Below are positions 7,596-17,136 of a DNA stretch of 45,277 bases, in pieces. Position 1 is the stretch's first letter, and each line of letters starts with the position of its first letter. The DNA is from JBFWWP01 sp050246115. GTDB taxonomy: Bacteria; Planctomycetota; UBA8108; UBA1146; JAJFFE01. The notes under the pieces are model-generated. The model was not told where the DNA came from. It searched no databases and saw only the letters and a list, made by a program, of their open reading frames with translations. A program made the position numbers and the translations under genes. The stretch spans positions 1-45,277 of the forward strand of contig JBFWWP010000039.1 of the NCBI GenBank assembly GCA_050246115.1, in the 5' to 3' direction.

Positions 7596-9476
7596 ATGCA
7601 GCGTCTCGCTTGCTTCTGGTCGATGCTCTTCACCGTAGGCCTGGCGGGTGTTTGGGTCGAGGCGCAGCAGGCGCTCCGAATCGGCAATGCGTCGTTGACC
7701 GGGCTCCTCCCGAGCGACGTCGACGTTCGCCTGGACTCGATCGCGCCTACCGAGGGTTTCGTGCTGGCCATCGGCTACGACACGTCCGTGCTCACCGTGA
7801 CCAGTATCAACGTCCACCCGTCGCTCCTGACCGCCCTCGCTCCGGCCGGCGCCGAGATCGTTTCGGGTGAGATCTTCGACGCGGTGGGTGGGTGTACGCT
7901 CGGAGTCGTGTTCGATGCCACCGCGCCGTTCGCGGGGCAGACCCTGCCGCCCGCGCCCAACCGTTCCATTGCCACGATTCGCGTCGTCGCGGACCTGATT
8001 CCGGCGGTGCCACCCTTGGTGAGCAGCCTCGAGTTCGTCGATGGGGCGTTCAACTCTCCGACCTTGAGCAACATCATCGTGCAGGGTGGGCAGTCGCTCG
8101 GCGCCGGCGAGATCAGCCTGGTCGCGGGCACGGTGACCCTCGTCGGCGGCGGCGGGATCAACCGTTTCGCGATCGTGGGTTCGTCGATCCTCGGTGGAGC
8201 CGAGAGCGGCACCGCGCAAGTGTTGCTCACGAACGGAACCGGTCCGGTCGAGGGATTCGTCCTGGCGATCGGTCACGATCCGGAGCTCACGCTGATGGCG
8301 ATTGCTCTCGACGGAACCGTGACTCAGTTCGTGGGCGCGGAGTTCGTGGTCCCGAACATCAACAACACGACTCACGGCGGGACTCTGGGCGTCGTTCTCG
8401 ACTTCCTCTTTCCCTATGCCGGCCAAACCATCCCGGTGGGCAACGACCAACTGATCGCAAAGTTCGTCTATCGGTGCGACGAAGTACCGATCGACCCGGA
8501 GCCGCCGTCCGTCCATCCGCTCACCTTCGTGAACGGCGTTTTCGGGTCGCCGCCCTTGGAGAACGTCGTGGTCATGGGAGGGTTGTCAGTTCAGCCCGAG
8601 TTCCAGAACGGTGCGATGACCTGCTTACCTCTGTTGTCGGACTTCGACGTGAGCTTCTTCTGTGGGGTTCTGAACGAGGACGGCAACATCGTCGATCCGG
8701 TCGGTACCCCCGAGCACTTCGTCGAGATGTGCTTTTTCTACACCGCGACGACGTCCGTGTCGGGGTTCCAGATCGCCGTCGACTTCGACTGTTGCCTCGA
8801 GTTCATCGAGGGCAGCTTCACCATCGGAGGTACCGTGCTCGACGCGGTCGGAGCGGAGTTCGTCAATCACAACGTCGACAACGACCCGCACGACGGTGAC
8901 GGTTGCGAGTTCGTGGCGGGGATCCTCCTCGACGCCCTGCCCCCGTTCGATCGCCAAACGGTGCCGGCCACGCTGGACCCGTTGAAGATCGGAGGGATCC
9001 AGGTCTTCATCGGCCCCGACTGCGAGTGCAACCGGTGCTATCACGTGCACTTCGAAGACGGTGTGAACGGGCGCGGTGTGGTGCCGATCGAGAACGTCGC
9101 CGTCGTGGACACGACGATCTCGCTGCAACAGTTCCCGCAGTACCACTGCCAAGTGTGCGTGGTCGCCGAGCCCGAGTTCATCCGCGGCGACTGCAACTGG
9201 GATGAGAAGGTCAATCTGGCCGATGCGGCCGGCATGATCGCCGCCCAGTTCCTCGATTATCAGCCGACGTGCGACGACGCTTGCGACATCAATGACGACG
9301 GGCGTCTGAACCTGGGCGACGCGGTGTTCTTGATGAACTACCTGTTCAAGTTTGGCCCGGAGCCGCCGGCCCCGTTCCCCGATCCGGGTCCCGACGAGAC
9401 CGTCGACGACCCCACGGGCTTGCACCCCGAACTCGGGTGTATCGGCGGCATCGATCCGTGCCCCAACGCGCCGTAG
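7596..9476 (+). CDS. Secreted cohesin-like repeat protein with C-terminal dockerin-like domain
   Basis: A 626-residue protein with signal peptide (ACFWSMLFTVGLAGVWVEA). The mature part shows three related beta-sandwich modules at about residues 40-180, 205-350 and 380-520. Each carries the pattern EGFVLAIGYD (or SGFQIAVDFD), then a GAE(I/F)V segment, then G(V/I)xxD and AGQT or DRQT. This pattern resembles cohesin-type modules. The end (about residues 530-595) has two EF-hand-like loops, DCNWDEKVNLAD and DINDDGRLNLGD, spaced as in type I dockerins. A Pro-rich tail with Cys follows. In planctomycetes such domains occur in many secreted proteins with no cellulosome, so a role in surface assembly or carbohydrate scaffolding is inference. 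A paralogue of similar layout lies at 39045-40421. The ATG has CAGGAG upstream. Confidence 0.85.
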   Translation: MQRLACFWSMLFTVGLAGVWVEAQQALRIGNASLTGLLPSDVDVRLDSIAPTEGFVLAIGYDTSVLTVTSINVHPSLLTALAPAGAEIVSGEIFDAVGGCTLGVVFDATAPFAGQTLPPAPNRSIATIRVVADLIPAVPPLVSSLEFVDGAFNSPTLSNIIVQGGQSLGAGEISLVAGTVTLVGGGGINRFAIVGSSILGGAESGTAQVLLTNGTGPVEGFVLAIGHDPELTLMAIALDGTVTQFVGAEFVVPNINNTTHGGTLGVVLDFLFPYAGQTIPVGNDQLIAKFVYRCDEVPIDPEPPSVHPLTFVNGVFGSPPLENVVVMGGLSVQPEFQNGAMTCLPLLSDFDVSFFCGVLNEDGNIVDPVGTPEHFVEMCFFYTATTSVSGFQIAVDFDCCLEFIEGSFTIGGTVLDAVGAEFVNHNVDNDPHDGDGCEFVAGILLDALPPFDRQTVPATLDPLKIGGIQVFIGPDCECNRCYHVHFEDGVNGRGVVPIENVAVVDTTISLQQFPQYHCQVCVVAEPEFIRGDCNWDEKVNLADAAGMIAAQFLDYQPTCDDACDINDDGRLNLGDAVFLMNYLFKFGPEPPAPFPDPGPDETVDDPTGLHPELGCIGGIDPCPNAP

Positions 9477-9506
9477 GCAGGTTCGCGCGCCAGAGTCGGG
9501 CGAGTC

Positions 9507-12500
9507 CTACCGCGACGTCGCGGCGAAGCCTCGGTGGGTGGACTCGAACCCGCACTCGAGGAGTCGTGCACAGTGCGCCGACTCGCGCACGGGGACTCCG
9601 TCGACGCGCTCGATAGTCAAGCGACCGCGGCGCGAGACCCGCGGGAGTTGCCGGAGCGCGACAAACGCAAGTCGCAGCGATTCGTCGAGGGGCTGACTGG
9701 AAACGAAAGTAGTCAGCTGTCGTCCGCGCGCGCTGCTGAAGACGATGGGCTCGCCGCGCACGAGGACGATCGTGTTACCGGTGGCGCGGCGCGGTTTCGG
9801 CGCGCGCGTGGGGTCCACGAGATCCGGCCACGGGAGGATGCCACCGAAAGGGTTGGCGGGGTCGAGGGCCGAGAGGACGACGACTTCCTCCGGAGTCGGC
9901 GCGTTGGAGTTGGGTTCGGGGTTCAAGGAGCGGAGTCGATCGACTGCGCCCAGCGTCGCGAATTGGCTCGCGGAGAGCGTGTCGACGAAGTACCCACGAC
10001 GAACCTTGCCCGCTTGTTCCATGGCACGCAGGACGCGGTACACGGACGTGAAGCCACCCGGGATCTCCTCGCAATGCGCGACTTCGCGACTGACGATGCC
10101 GTAGCGGGCGAGCAGCAGCTGGGCGAGCGCGACGGCGCGTTCGGTGGGCGTCACCTCGGGGGCGGTGAGCCTCTCGACCGGCCACCAGCGGCCACCCAGT
10201 CCGGCGGTCCCCGAACTCCAGCCGGCCCTGGATGAGCGCGCAACGCGAGCGAGCGAGAGCAAGGGTTCGAAGGTGTCGTTCGTAATCCGACCATCCCACA
10301 CGAGGTCCCATACCGCGCGCAGGAAGTGCGTGGGGTCGAGGCCGGGAAGGCGCCGTTCGACCCCGCGCTGGATCTCGAGCAAGAACGAGGCCCCGACGGA
10401 ACGCAGCTCATCGAGGATTGCGCGTTGCATCGGCTCGTCCGGCGGCCCCGTGAGGGGAGCCGCGATCCGAGTTTGCGCGTGCTCTCGCAGGTAGAGACGG
10501 ATCCAGCCGTCACGGGGGGTGAGGGCGCCACACCCGACCCAGGCCACCGTGCCCGACGCTGCGAGACGATCGAGTTGGTCGAAGCGGAAGCCGGCGACGC
10601 GGCTGGGCAGAATGACCTCGACCAACTCACTCCAAGGGAGGGGAACGCCCTCGAGCTGACGCACGACTTCGAGCACACGCTCGATCCCGCCGCGGGGGCA
10701 TCCACAGCCGTGCCAAACGGGGAGGAACGAGCCGAGGGCCTTGGCTGCAACCGGTGCGACGGCGCGCCGCAGTTGGGCTAGCGAACGGCGTTTGAGTCGA
10801 CGCAAGACGTCGGCGTCGCACCACTCGAGCTCGCGCGATTGCGGTCCGAGCTTGCCCCGTACCAAGGCTCCCGCGCGCTCGAGTTCCTGCAGCGAGGTCT
10901 CGAAACGGGCGGCGGGCATCCCGTAGCGCTCGGCGAGTGCGCGGGTCGGGAACGGACCGCGCGTCTTGGCGAAGCGCCGGGCGATCTCGGTCCATGGCAT
11001 GGGCACCGGTTCGAGGAACGTTGCCGGGAGCGTCGCCTCGGGAAGCACACCCAGGGCATCGCGATAGAGACCCGCGTGCTCGGCCGCGATCCATCGGGGC
11101 TCGCCGGCGATCGACACTTGCGTTGCCCGGCCCTGTGCCGCCAGACTGCGTAACCCCGTCGCGGCCAGAGCATCCGGTCCTTCCGCGCCGACCGCGGCCG
11201 TGCAGCGCGCCGCGATCTCTTCTGCGCTCAGGTCGCCCAGCCGACGGAGGAGATCATGGATCTCGTCGGCGTCGCGCGCACGCCGGTCGGCGCTCCGATG
11301 CTGGAGCTCGCTCTCGAGCTCGCACAGCACCCGCGGATCGATCAGCTCTCGGACTTCGGTTTCTCCCAGCAGCTCGTTCAAGAGTTGGCGATCGAGAGTC
11401 AGCGCTTGCGCGCGGCGCTCGGCGGCGGGCGCGTCGAGCTCGTACAAGTACGCGGCCACGTAGGCGAACACGAGCGAGCGTGCGAACGGGGAGGCAGTGG
11501 CGGTCTCCACCTCCCGCACCTCCACACGGCCGGCGCGAATGTCGCGCAACACGCTGGCGAATCCATCGAGGTCGAAGAGGTCCTGCAGTACGTGCCGATA
11601 GGTCTCGAGCACGATCGGGAAGTTGGGGTAGGTGCGGACCGTTGCGAGCAGCGCTTGCGCCTTGAGACGCTGAGCCCATAGCGGACTGCGTTGACCGGGT
11701 CGTCGCCGCGGGATCAGGAGCGAGCGCGCGGCGTTCTCGCGAAACAAGCCCGCGAACAACGCCGAGTCGGGCAGTTGCTCGGTGAGGAGGTCGGCGACTT
11801 CATCCGGGTCAGGGATCAGCAGATCCAGCGGCGGCACCGTGTCGCTGTCGGCGAGCCGGAGGACGATCCCATCTTCGTTGTGAACGATCTCGGCCTCGAA
11901 ACCGCTCCGGCGCGAGCATAGGCGACGAATGGCCATGGCCCAGGGGGCGTGGACCGGCGCTCCGAAGGGAGACAGCAGACAGACTCTCCAGTCGCCGAGT
12001 TCGTCGCGAAAGCGTTCGACCACGACGCAGCGATCGGTGGGGATCGCGCCCTCCGAGTGTGAGCGTTGCTCGGCCACGTACGCTGCCAGCTCGCTAGCCG
12101 CTCGTTCGTCGAGCGGGCAACGCTCCCGAATCCAAGCGACGGCGTTGCGTTGCGGGACCGCGGCCAACTCGCGCGTGAAGGCGCCGAGGGCACGACCGAG
12201 CTCCAACGGTCGCCCGGGTCCGTCCCCCTTCCAGAAGGGCAGACGACCGGGCTCTCCAGGAGCTGGAGCGACGAGGACACGGTCGCGCGTGATCTCGAGT
12301 ACGCGCCAGGTGCTCGCGCCAAGCGTGAGGTTCTCGCCCACTCGCGTCTCGTACACCATCTCTTCGTCGAGTTCCCCGACCCGCGATCCGTCGCTGCCGA
12401 GGTGCACACCGTAGGCGCCGCGATCCGGGATGGTGCCGGCGTTGGTCCGGACCAGCCACGTCGCTCCACGGCGAGCACGGAGTTGATCGCTGCTCCGGTC

Positions 12501-13961
12501 CCAGCTCAGCAGCGGGCGGAGGTCGGCGAACTCGGTCGACGGATAGCGTCCCGAGAGCATGTCGAGCACCGATTCGAGCAGCGCCGCCGTCAGTGTGCCG
12601 AAGGAATGTGTGCGGCGACACAAGGCCGCGAGTTCGGTTGCCGTGTGGGGACGCTCGCAGCAGATGGCGACGATCTGCTGAGCCAGCACGTCCAGGGGGT
12701 TGCGGGGCACATGGAGTGATTCGATCTCACCAGCGAGCATGCGGCTCGCCACCACCGCGCATTCGAGCAGGTCACCGCGGAATTTGGGGAACATGCGGCC
12801 GACGCTGGTGGCTCCGACTTGGTGCCCCGCGCGTCCGACCCGTTGCAACCCGCGCGCGACCGACCCCGGCGACTCGACGAGGATGACCTGATCCACTGCG
12901 CCAATGTCGATCCCGAGTTCGAGCGAACTGGTGGCGACGATCCCCTGCAGGTTGCCGGCCACGAGTCGCCCTTCGATCTCGGCCCGCTGCTCGCGTGAGA
13001 CGCTACCGTGATGGGCACGGACGAGTTCCTCGCCGGCCAACTCATTGAGTCGCCCAGCCAAACGCTCGCACAGACCGCGGCTGTTGACGAACACGATCGT
13101 CGAACGATGGGCGCGCACGAGGTCGAGCACCCTGGGATGAATCTCTGCCCACAGACCTTGATCTGCTGGGTGTGTGCCGCTGGCGAGGTGGGGCTGGCGG
13201 TCGACCGTGGCCGAGACCTGCGCGGCGATCGGCGGCACGGAAGCGGGACTGCGATCCGCCGCGGGTACGCTCACCGTCAGCTCGAGACGGGGTCGAGCAC
13301 TGGCATCGATGAGAGTCACCGGCCGCGAACCGCCGAGGTATCGGCTCACTTCGTCGAGCGGACGAACCGTGGCCGACAGACCGATGCGCTGCGGGTCGCG
13401 GTACGCGAGCGCGGCCAGGCGCTCGAGCGAGAGGGCGAGGTGGGCGCCGCGTTTCGAGTTCGCGAGGGCGTGCACTTCGTCGACGATGACCGTCGTGACG
13501 GTTCGCAAGTTGGCGCGGGCGCGCGAGCCGAGGAGGAGGAACAGTGACTCCGGAGTGGTCACGAGGATCTCGGCCGGCTGGCGCAGGAAACGATGGCGCT
13601 CGCTGGGCGACGTATCGCCGGTGCGTATCGAGACCTCGACGACCCGGTCGGGGAGCGCGAGTCGTTGAGCCGTCCGTCGGATTCCGTTGAGCGGGGAGCG
13701 TAGGTTGCGCTCGACATCGTAGACGAGCGCCTTGAGAGGCGATACGTAGAGCACGCGGACGCCGGGCTCACGCGCCGGGTCCGCGGTCATGCAAGCGTCG
13801 ATCCCGGCGAGGAACGCCGCGAGGGTCTTGCCGCTGCCGGTCGGGGCTACCAGGAGGGCGTGATCGCCGGCGACGAGCGTTGGCCAGCCGCGACGTTGCA
13901 CGTCGGTCGCCCCGTTGGGGAAACTGTCGTCGAACCAGGTTTGGGTGGCGCGGCTGAACAT
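9507..13961 (-). CDS. lhr: Lhr-type long ATP-dependent DNA/RNA helicase
   Basis: The start is placed at the ATG at 13961 (MFSRATQTWF), giving 1484 residues. That is close to the roughly 1500 of E. coli Lhr. The open frame reaches 14150, but the extra part has no helicase similarity and would overlap the divergent neighbour. Superfamily 2 motifs are in order: APTGSGKT (residues 39-46), a DEVH box (VIVDEVHAL), a GLSAT motif, then SSLELGIDIG and QRVGRAGHQ at the end of the second RecA domain. The winged-helix/beta-barrel Lhr core and a DEAD-associated domain follow. The last third is the long Lhr C-terminal region of tandem winged helices. Lhr proteins translocate 3'-5' on single-stranded DNA and are linked to DNA repair. 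The gene is monocistronic here, convergent with the cohesin-like gene and divergent from the phosphatase-fold lipoprotein. Confidence 0.93.
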   Translation of the reverse strand: MFSRATQTWFDDSFPNGATDVQRRGWPTLVAGDHALLVAPTGSGKTLAAFLAGIDACMTADPAREPGVRVLYVSPLKALVYDVERNLRSPLNGIRRTAQRLALPDRVVEVSIRTGDTSPSERHRFLRQPAEILVTTPESLFLLLGSRARANLRTVTTVIVDEVHALANSKRGAHLALSLERLAALAYRDPQRIGLSATVRPLDEVSRYLGGSRPVTLIDASARPRLELTVSVPAADRSPASVPPIAAQVSATVDRQPHLASGTHPADQGLWAEIHPRVLDLVRAHRSTIVFVNSRGLCERLAGRLNELAGEELVRAHHGSVSREQRAEIEGRLVAGNLQGIVATSSLELGIDIGAVDQVILVESPGSVARGLQRVGRAGHQVGATSVGRMFPKFRGDLLECAVVASRMLAGEIESLHVPRNPLDVLAQQIVAICCERPHTATELAALCRRTHSFGTLTAALLESVLDMLSGRYPSTEFADLRPLLSWDRSSDQLRARRGATWLVRTNAGTIPDRGAYGVHLGSDGSRVGELDEEMVYETRVGENLTLGASTWRVLEITRDRVLVAPAPGEPGRLPFWKGDGPGRPLELGRALGAFTRELAAVPQRNAVAWIRERCPLDERAASELAAYVAEQRSHSEGAIPTDRCVVVERFRDELGDWRVCLLSPFGAPVHAPWAMAIRRLCSRRSGFEAEIVHNEDGIVLRLADSDTVPPLDLLIPDPDEVADLLTEQLPDSALFAGLFRENAARSLLIPRRRPGQRSPLWAQRLKAQALLATVRTYPNFPIVLETYRHVLQDLFDLDGFASVLRDIRAGRVEVREVETATASPFARSLVFAYVAAYLYELDAPAAERRAQALTLDRQLLNELLGETEVRELIDPRVLCELESELQHRSADRRARDADEIHDLLRRLGDLSAEEIAARCTAAVGAEGPDALAATGLRSLAAQGRATQVSIAGEPRWIAAEHAGLYRDALGVLPEATLPATFLEPVPMPWTEIARRFAKTRGPFPTRALAERYGMPAARFETSLQELERAGALVRGKLGPQSRELEWCDADVLRRLKRRSLAQLRRAVAPVAAKALGSFLPVWHGCGCPRGGIERVLEVVRQLEGVPLPWSELVEVILPSRVAGFRFDQLDRLAASGTVAWVGCGALTPRDGWIRLYLREHAQTRIAAPLTGPPDEPMQRAILDELRSVGASFLLEIQRGVERRLPGLDPTHFLRAVWDLVWDGRITNDTFEPLLSLARVARSSRAGWSSGTAGLGGRWWPVERLTAPEVTPTERAVALAQLLLARYGIVSREVAHCEEIPGGFTSVYRVLRAMEQAGKVRRGYFVDTLSASQFATLGAVDRLRSLNPEPNSNAPTPEEVVVLSALDPANPFGGILPWPDLVDPTRAPKPRRATGNTIVLVRGEPIVFSSARGRQLTTFVSSQPLDESLRLAFVALRQLPRVSRRGRLTIERVDGVPVRESAHCARLLECGFESTHRGFAATSR

Positions 13962-14131
13962 ACCGTAGGGTAGCCGGTGGACGTCCGGGTGACGATACCG
14001 CTCGCTTCGGCCGCACCGCGCTGTCTTGCGGTGGCTCGGTGCGCCGGCGAAGGGGACGAGCAGTACGACGATGAACGGAATGGTACCGCGTAGATCGGAC
14101 CTCTGGTCTCGAGGGGAAGGAACGGACGGGC

Positions 14132-15463
14132 ATGATGCGTGGTGGCGCACGGGGTGTGGGTGGGGGCGGGTTCGAGGTCGCGCGGCGGTCGGCGCAGCTT
14201 CTGGTAGGGGTGTGGCTCATCGGTTGCGCCGCCGGTTCTTCAGAGCGCACGGAGATCAACGCCCCGGCGGAAGTGGCCGCGGCACTCGCGGCGCCGGCAG
14301 TCGCGGAAGTCGCGAACTCGGGGTCTACCGAGCCGCCCAACCTCCGGGAGCGCGGGCTGCGGGTCCGGATCGCGCTGTTCAACGTCAAGGAACTCACCAC
14401 GGAGAAGATCCTGGACTTGGACGAGCGGGGCCGCGGAAGACATCCCCAGTTGCGGGCGGCAGCGGAGATCATCCGCAGCGTGCGGCCGGACATTCTCGTC
14501 TTGCAGGAGATCGACCACGACTACGCATCCGTGTTCGAAGGCCTCGACGTGAACGCCCGCAGGTTCGCGAGTCACTACTTGTCGCAAGGCGATGATGGAG
14601 TCGACTACGAGTTCGCGTACGCTGCCCCCAACAACACGGGGCTGCCGAGCGGCCATGACCTCGACAACGACTCGTACGTGGCCACGATCGAGGACCGCGG
14701 GACCCGGCGCTATGGCGGCGATTGCTTCGGATATGGCGAGTATCAAGGGCAATACTCCATGGCCGTGCTGTCGCGATATGCGCTGGACCCGTTTCGAGCG
14801 CGGACCTTTCAACGCTTCCTTTGGCGCGACCTTCCCGGGAATCACCTTCCCGCCGGCTTTTACTCGGAGGAGGAACTCGCCTTGTTGCCCCTCTCCAGCA
14901 AGTCGCACTGGGATCTGACCCTGGCGATCGACGGGCGCGAACTGTCGCTGTGGGTGTGCCACCCGACGCCGCCGGTGTTCGATGGTCCCGAGGATCGCAA
15001 CGGGCGCCGCAACTGCGACGAGATCGGATTCTGGGTGGCCTACCTCGACGAGGTCGAGGCGATTCAGGATGACCGCGGGTTTCGCGGCGGCGCGCGCCCG
15101 GGAGTCCCGTTCGTCATCGTCGGGGATCTGAATGCGTACCCGGGAAGCCGCGAGGGCTACTACGACGGCCGTGCGGCGATCGCGCCGCTGCTTGCGCACC
15201 CGCGCGTGCAGGATCCCGGAGCCTGGGTCACACGGTGCGGGCCAGAGATCGCGTCGACCCTTGGCTCCGCGGAGCTTCAGCGTGCGCAGGCCACGGCTGA
15301 GTTCGCCGGCGGCGTTCGCGTGGACTACGTGCTTCCGAGTCGCGAGCTGCAAATCGTCGGCGGAGGTGTCTACTGGCCCTCGACGGACACGGATCCCGCG
15401 GGCGCGGCTCGGGCCGAGACCGCCTCCGACCACCGACTGGTGTGGCTGGACCTCACGTGGTGA
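14132..15463 (+). CDS. Lipoprotein of the endonuclease/exonuclease/phosphatase superfamily
   Basis: A 443-residue protein. A short hydrophobic stretch (AQLLVGVWLIGCAAGSS) ends in a Cys fitting a lipobox, so it is probably membrane-anchored outside the cytoplasm. The EEP fold is marked by IALFNVKELT, then ILVLQEIDHDYA (metal-binding Glu), then VIVGDLNAYPGS (catalytic Asp and Asn), then TASDHRLVWLDL at the end (the catalytic His of the SDH motif). EEP enzymes are Mg-dependent phosphodiesterases or phosphatases acting on DNA, lipids or inositol phosphates. Export here suggests extracellular nucleic acid or phosphoester breakdown, but the substrate is not determined. A GGAAGGA sequence precedes the ATGATG start. 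It is followed at 214 bases by the toroid lipoproteins on the same strand. Confidence 0.88.
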   Translation: MMRGGARGVGGGGFEVARRSAQLLVGVWLIGCAAGSSERTEINAPAEVAAALAAPAVAEVANSGSTEPPNLRERGLRVRIALFNVKELTTEKILDLDERGRGRHPQLRAAAEIIRSVRPDILVLQEIDHDYASVFEGLDVNARRFASHYLSQGDDGVDYEFAYAAPNNTGLPSGHDLDNDSYVATIEDRGTRRYGGDCFGYGEYQGQYSMAVLSRYALDPFRARTFQRFLWRDLPGNHLPAGFYSEEELALLPLSSKSHWDLTLAIDGRELSLWVCHPTPPVFDGPEDRNGRRNCDEIGFWVAYLDEVEAIQDDRGFRGGARPGVPFVIVGDLNAYPGSREGYYDGRAAIAPLLAHPRVQDPGAWVTRCGPEIASTLGSAELQRAQATAEFAGGVRVDYVLPSRELQIVGGGVYWPSTDTDPAGAARAETASDHRLVWLDLTW

Positions 15464-15677
15464 CCCTCCCCCGGCGGAGTCAGGAGCGTCGGCAACGAAG
15501 TTTCCGGGGGCTTCGCGGGCCCAGCTCCGGAGGTGTAGAGGACGTCGACGGCTCGCGCCTCGCGGGGGCGACACCGGGACCGCCGCAACTCGACCGCGCC
15601 GAATCGGTCTGGCTCCTCGCTCGGCGACTCGCGGGTAAGGGGCGAACGCCCCGGCTTTCTGGAGAGGCAGGTGTTCC

Positions 15678-17051
15678 TTGCGGCGGTGGCAACGACTGGC
15701 GTGGTTCTCGATTCTGCTCCTTGGCCTAGCTGCTTGTCTGTCCCGCGCCGGCCGCGGCGACCCGGCCGATCCCAACGTGGGCACTGGGCCCAAGACCCCC
15801 GCGCGCACGGAGTCGACGGGATCCGCGCACGTCAGCCGTGACCCGGGTCCGGCGACCGAACCGGCGACCGCGGCGTCGGCGCTGGCCGCGGGTGCAGCGA
15901 CACCCTTGCCCGCGTTCGTCGCCAAGGGACTCGCTTGGTTGGTGGAGGCGCAGCACGAGAGTGGCGGGTGGGGATCTGGGTCGCATGCTAGCCAACAACT
16001 GCGGGATCCCCGGCAAGTGGTGACCGACCCAGCGACGACCGCCTTCGCGGCTTCGGCCCTCTTGCGGGCCGGACATGACCCGGTTCACGGGGACTATCGC
16101 GACGCTGTTCGTCGGGCGACGGTCTACTTGTGCGACTGCGTCGAGCGCAGCGCGCAGGACGACCCGCGCATCACCGACCTCAGCGGCACCCAGCCGCAGG
16201 CGAAGCTCGGACCTTGGGTCGATACTTCGATGGCGCTGCAGTTCCTGGCGCGTGTGCTGCCGACGATTCCCGAAGAGGACGAACTCGCGGGTCGCGTCGA
16301 CCGCGCTGCGACGAAGTGTCTCGCCAAACTGCAGATGTCGCAGGAGACCAACGGTAGCTGGGGTGGCGGTGGGTGGGCGCCAGTGCTGCAGTCGGCGCTG
16401 GGCTGCAGCGCACTCGAGTATGCAGAGGCTGCGGGCAAGAACGTCGACTCGAGCCGCCTGCGGATGGCACGCGAGTATCAAAAAGGGAACTTCGACGCCG
16501 ACAGTGGACGTGCGCGCGCAGACGCGGCGGCCGGTGTCGAACTCTATGCCTTTGCCGGCGCCCAGAAGGCGGCGGCAGCGGAGTTTCGCAGGGCGCGCGA
16601 TCTGGTCGACGCTGCGAAGGAGCGTGGAGCGCTCGCTCCGGAGTCGACGGTTTCGAGCGAGAGTCTGCAGGCGCTCGGGGTCAGCGAGGCGAGCGCCCGT
16701 GAGTTGTCGGCCTCCTATGCCGGAAACATCCAGCAGGCCCAACGCCTGGCCAGCGACGACAGCTTGTTGTCGGGGTTCGGGAGCAACGGAGGTGAGGAGT
16801 TCCTGAGCTACATGCTCACCAGCGAGTCGCTGATCCTCCACGGGGGCGAGTCGTGGACCCAGTGGAACGAGAAGATGCACACGCGGCTCGCGAGGATCCA
16901 GAGCGCCGACGGGAGCTGGACCGGGCACCACTGTGTGACCAGCCCGGTCTTCTGTACCGCCGCGGTGGTGCAGTGCCTGACGGTCGAGCGCGACCTCCCG
17001 CTCCTCGAGAAGATCAGTCGCAGCGCCCTGGTGCAGGTTGACTCGAAGTAG
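15678..17051 (+). CDS. Lipoprotein with prenyltransferase/squalene-cyclase-like alpha/alpha-toroid repeats (1)
   Basis: A 457-residue protein from a TTG start at 15678. This start gives a textbook lipoprotein signal: WQRLAWFSILLLGLAAC with Cys in a LAAC lipobox. A low-complexity Thr/Ala/Pro linker follows. The body has helical repeats with QW-like signatures such as KGLAWLVEAQHESGGWGSG, later MSQETNGSWGGGGW, and SADGSWTGHHCVTSPVFCTAAV near the end. These resemble the toroid fold shared by terpene cyclases, prenyltransferases and complement-type proteins. I see no DxDD-type catalytic motif, so an enzymatic cyclase role is not supported; a binding or structural role is as likely. The stop overlaps the open frame of the next gene, whose real start is 86 bases on. 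The two are probably co-transcribed. Confidence 0.85.
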   Translation: MRRWQRLAWFSILLLGLAACLSRAGRGDPADPNVGTGPKTPARTESTGSAHVSRDPGPATEPATAASALAAGAATPLPAFVAKGLAWLVEAQHESGGWGSGSHASQQLRDPRQVVTDPATTAFAASALLRAGHDPVHGDYRDAVRRATVYLCDCVERSAQDDPRITDLSGTQPQAKLGPWVDTSMALQFLARVLPTIPEEDELAGRVDRAATKCLAKLQMSQETNGSWGGGGWAPVLQSALGCSALEYAEAAGKNVDSSRLRMAREYQKGNFDADSGRARADAAAGVELYAFAGAQKAAAAEFRRARDLVDAAKERGALAPESTVSSESLQALGVSEASARELSASYAGNIQQAQRLASDDSLLSGFGSNGGEEFLSYMLTSESLILHGGESWTQWNEKMHTRLARIQSADGSWTGHHCVTSPVFCTAAVVQCLTVERDLPLLEKISRSALVQVDSK

Positions 17052-17136
17052 TCGTTACGTCGCGCTTGGTTCGACGGCGGAGAGATTGCCGAGCCTGCGT
17101 GCATGGATTCGCGGGGTCGTGGAGAGGAGCTGGGTC

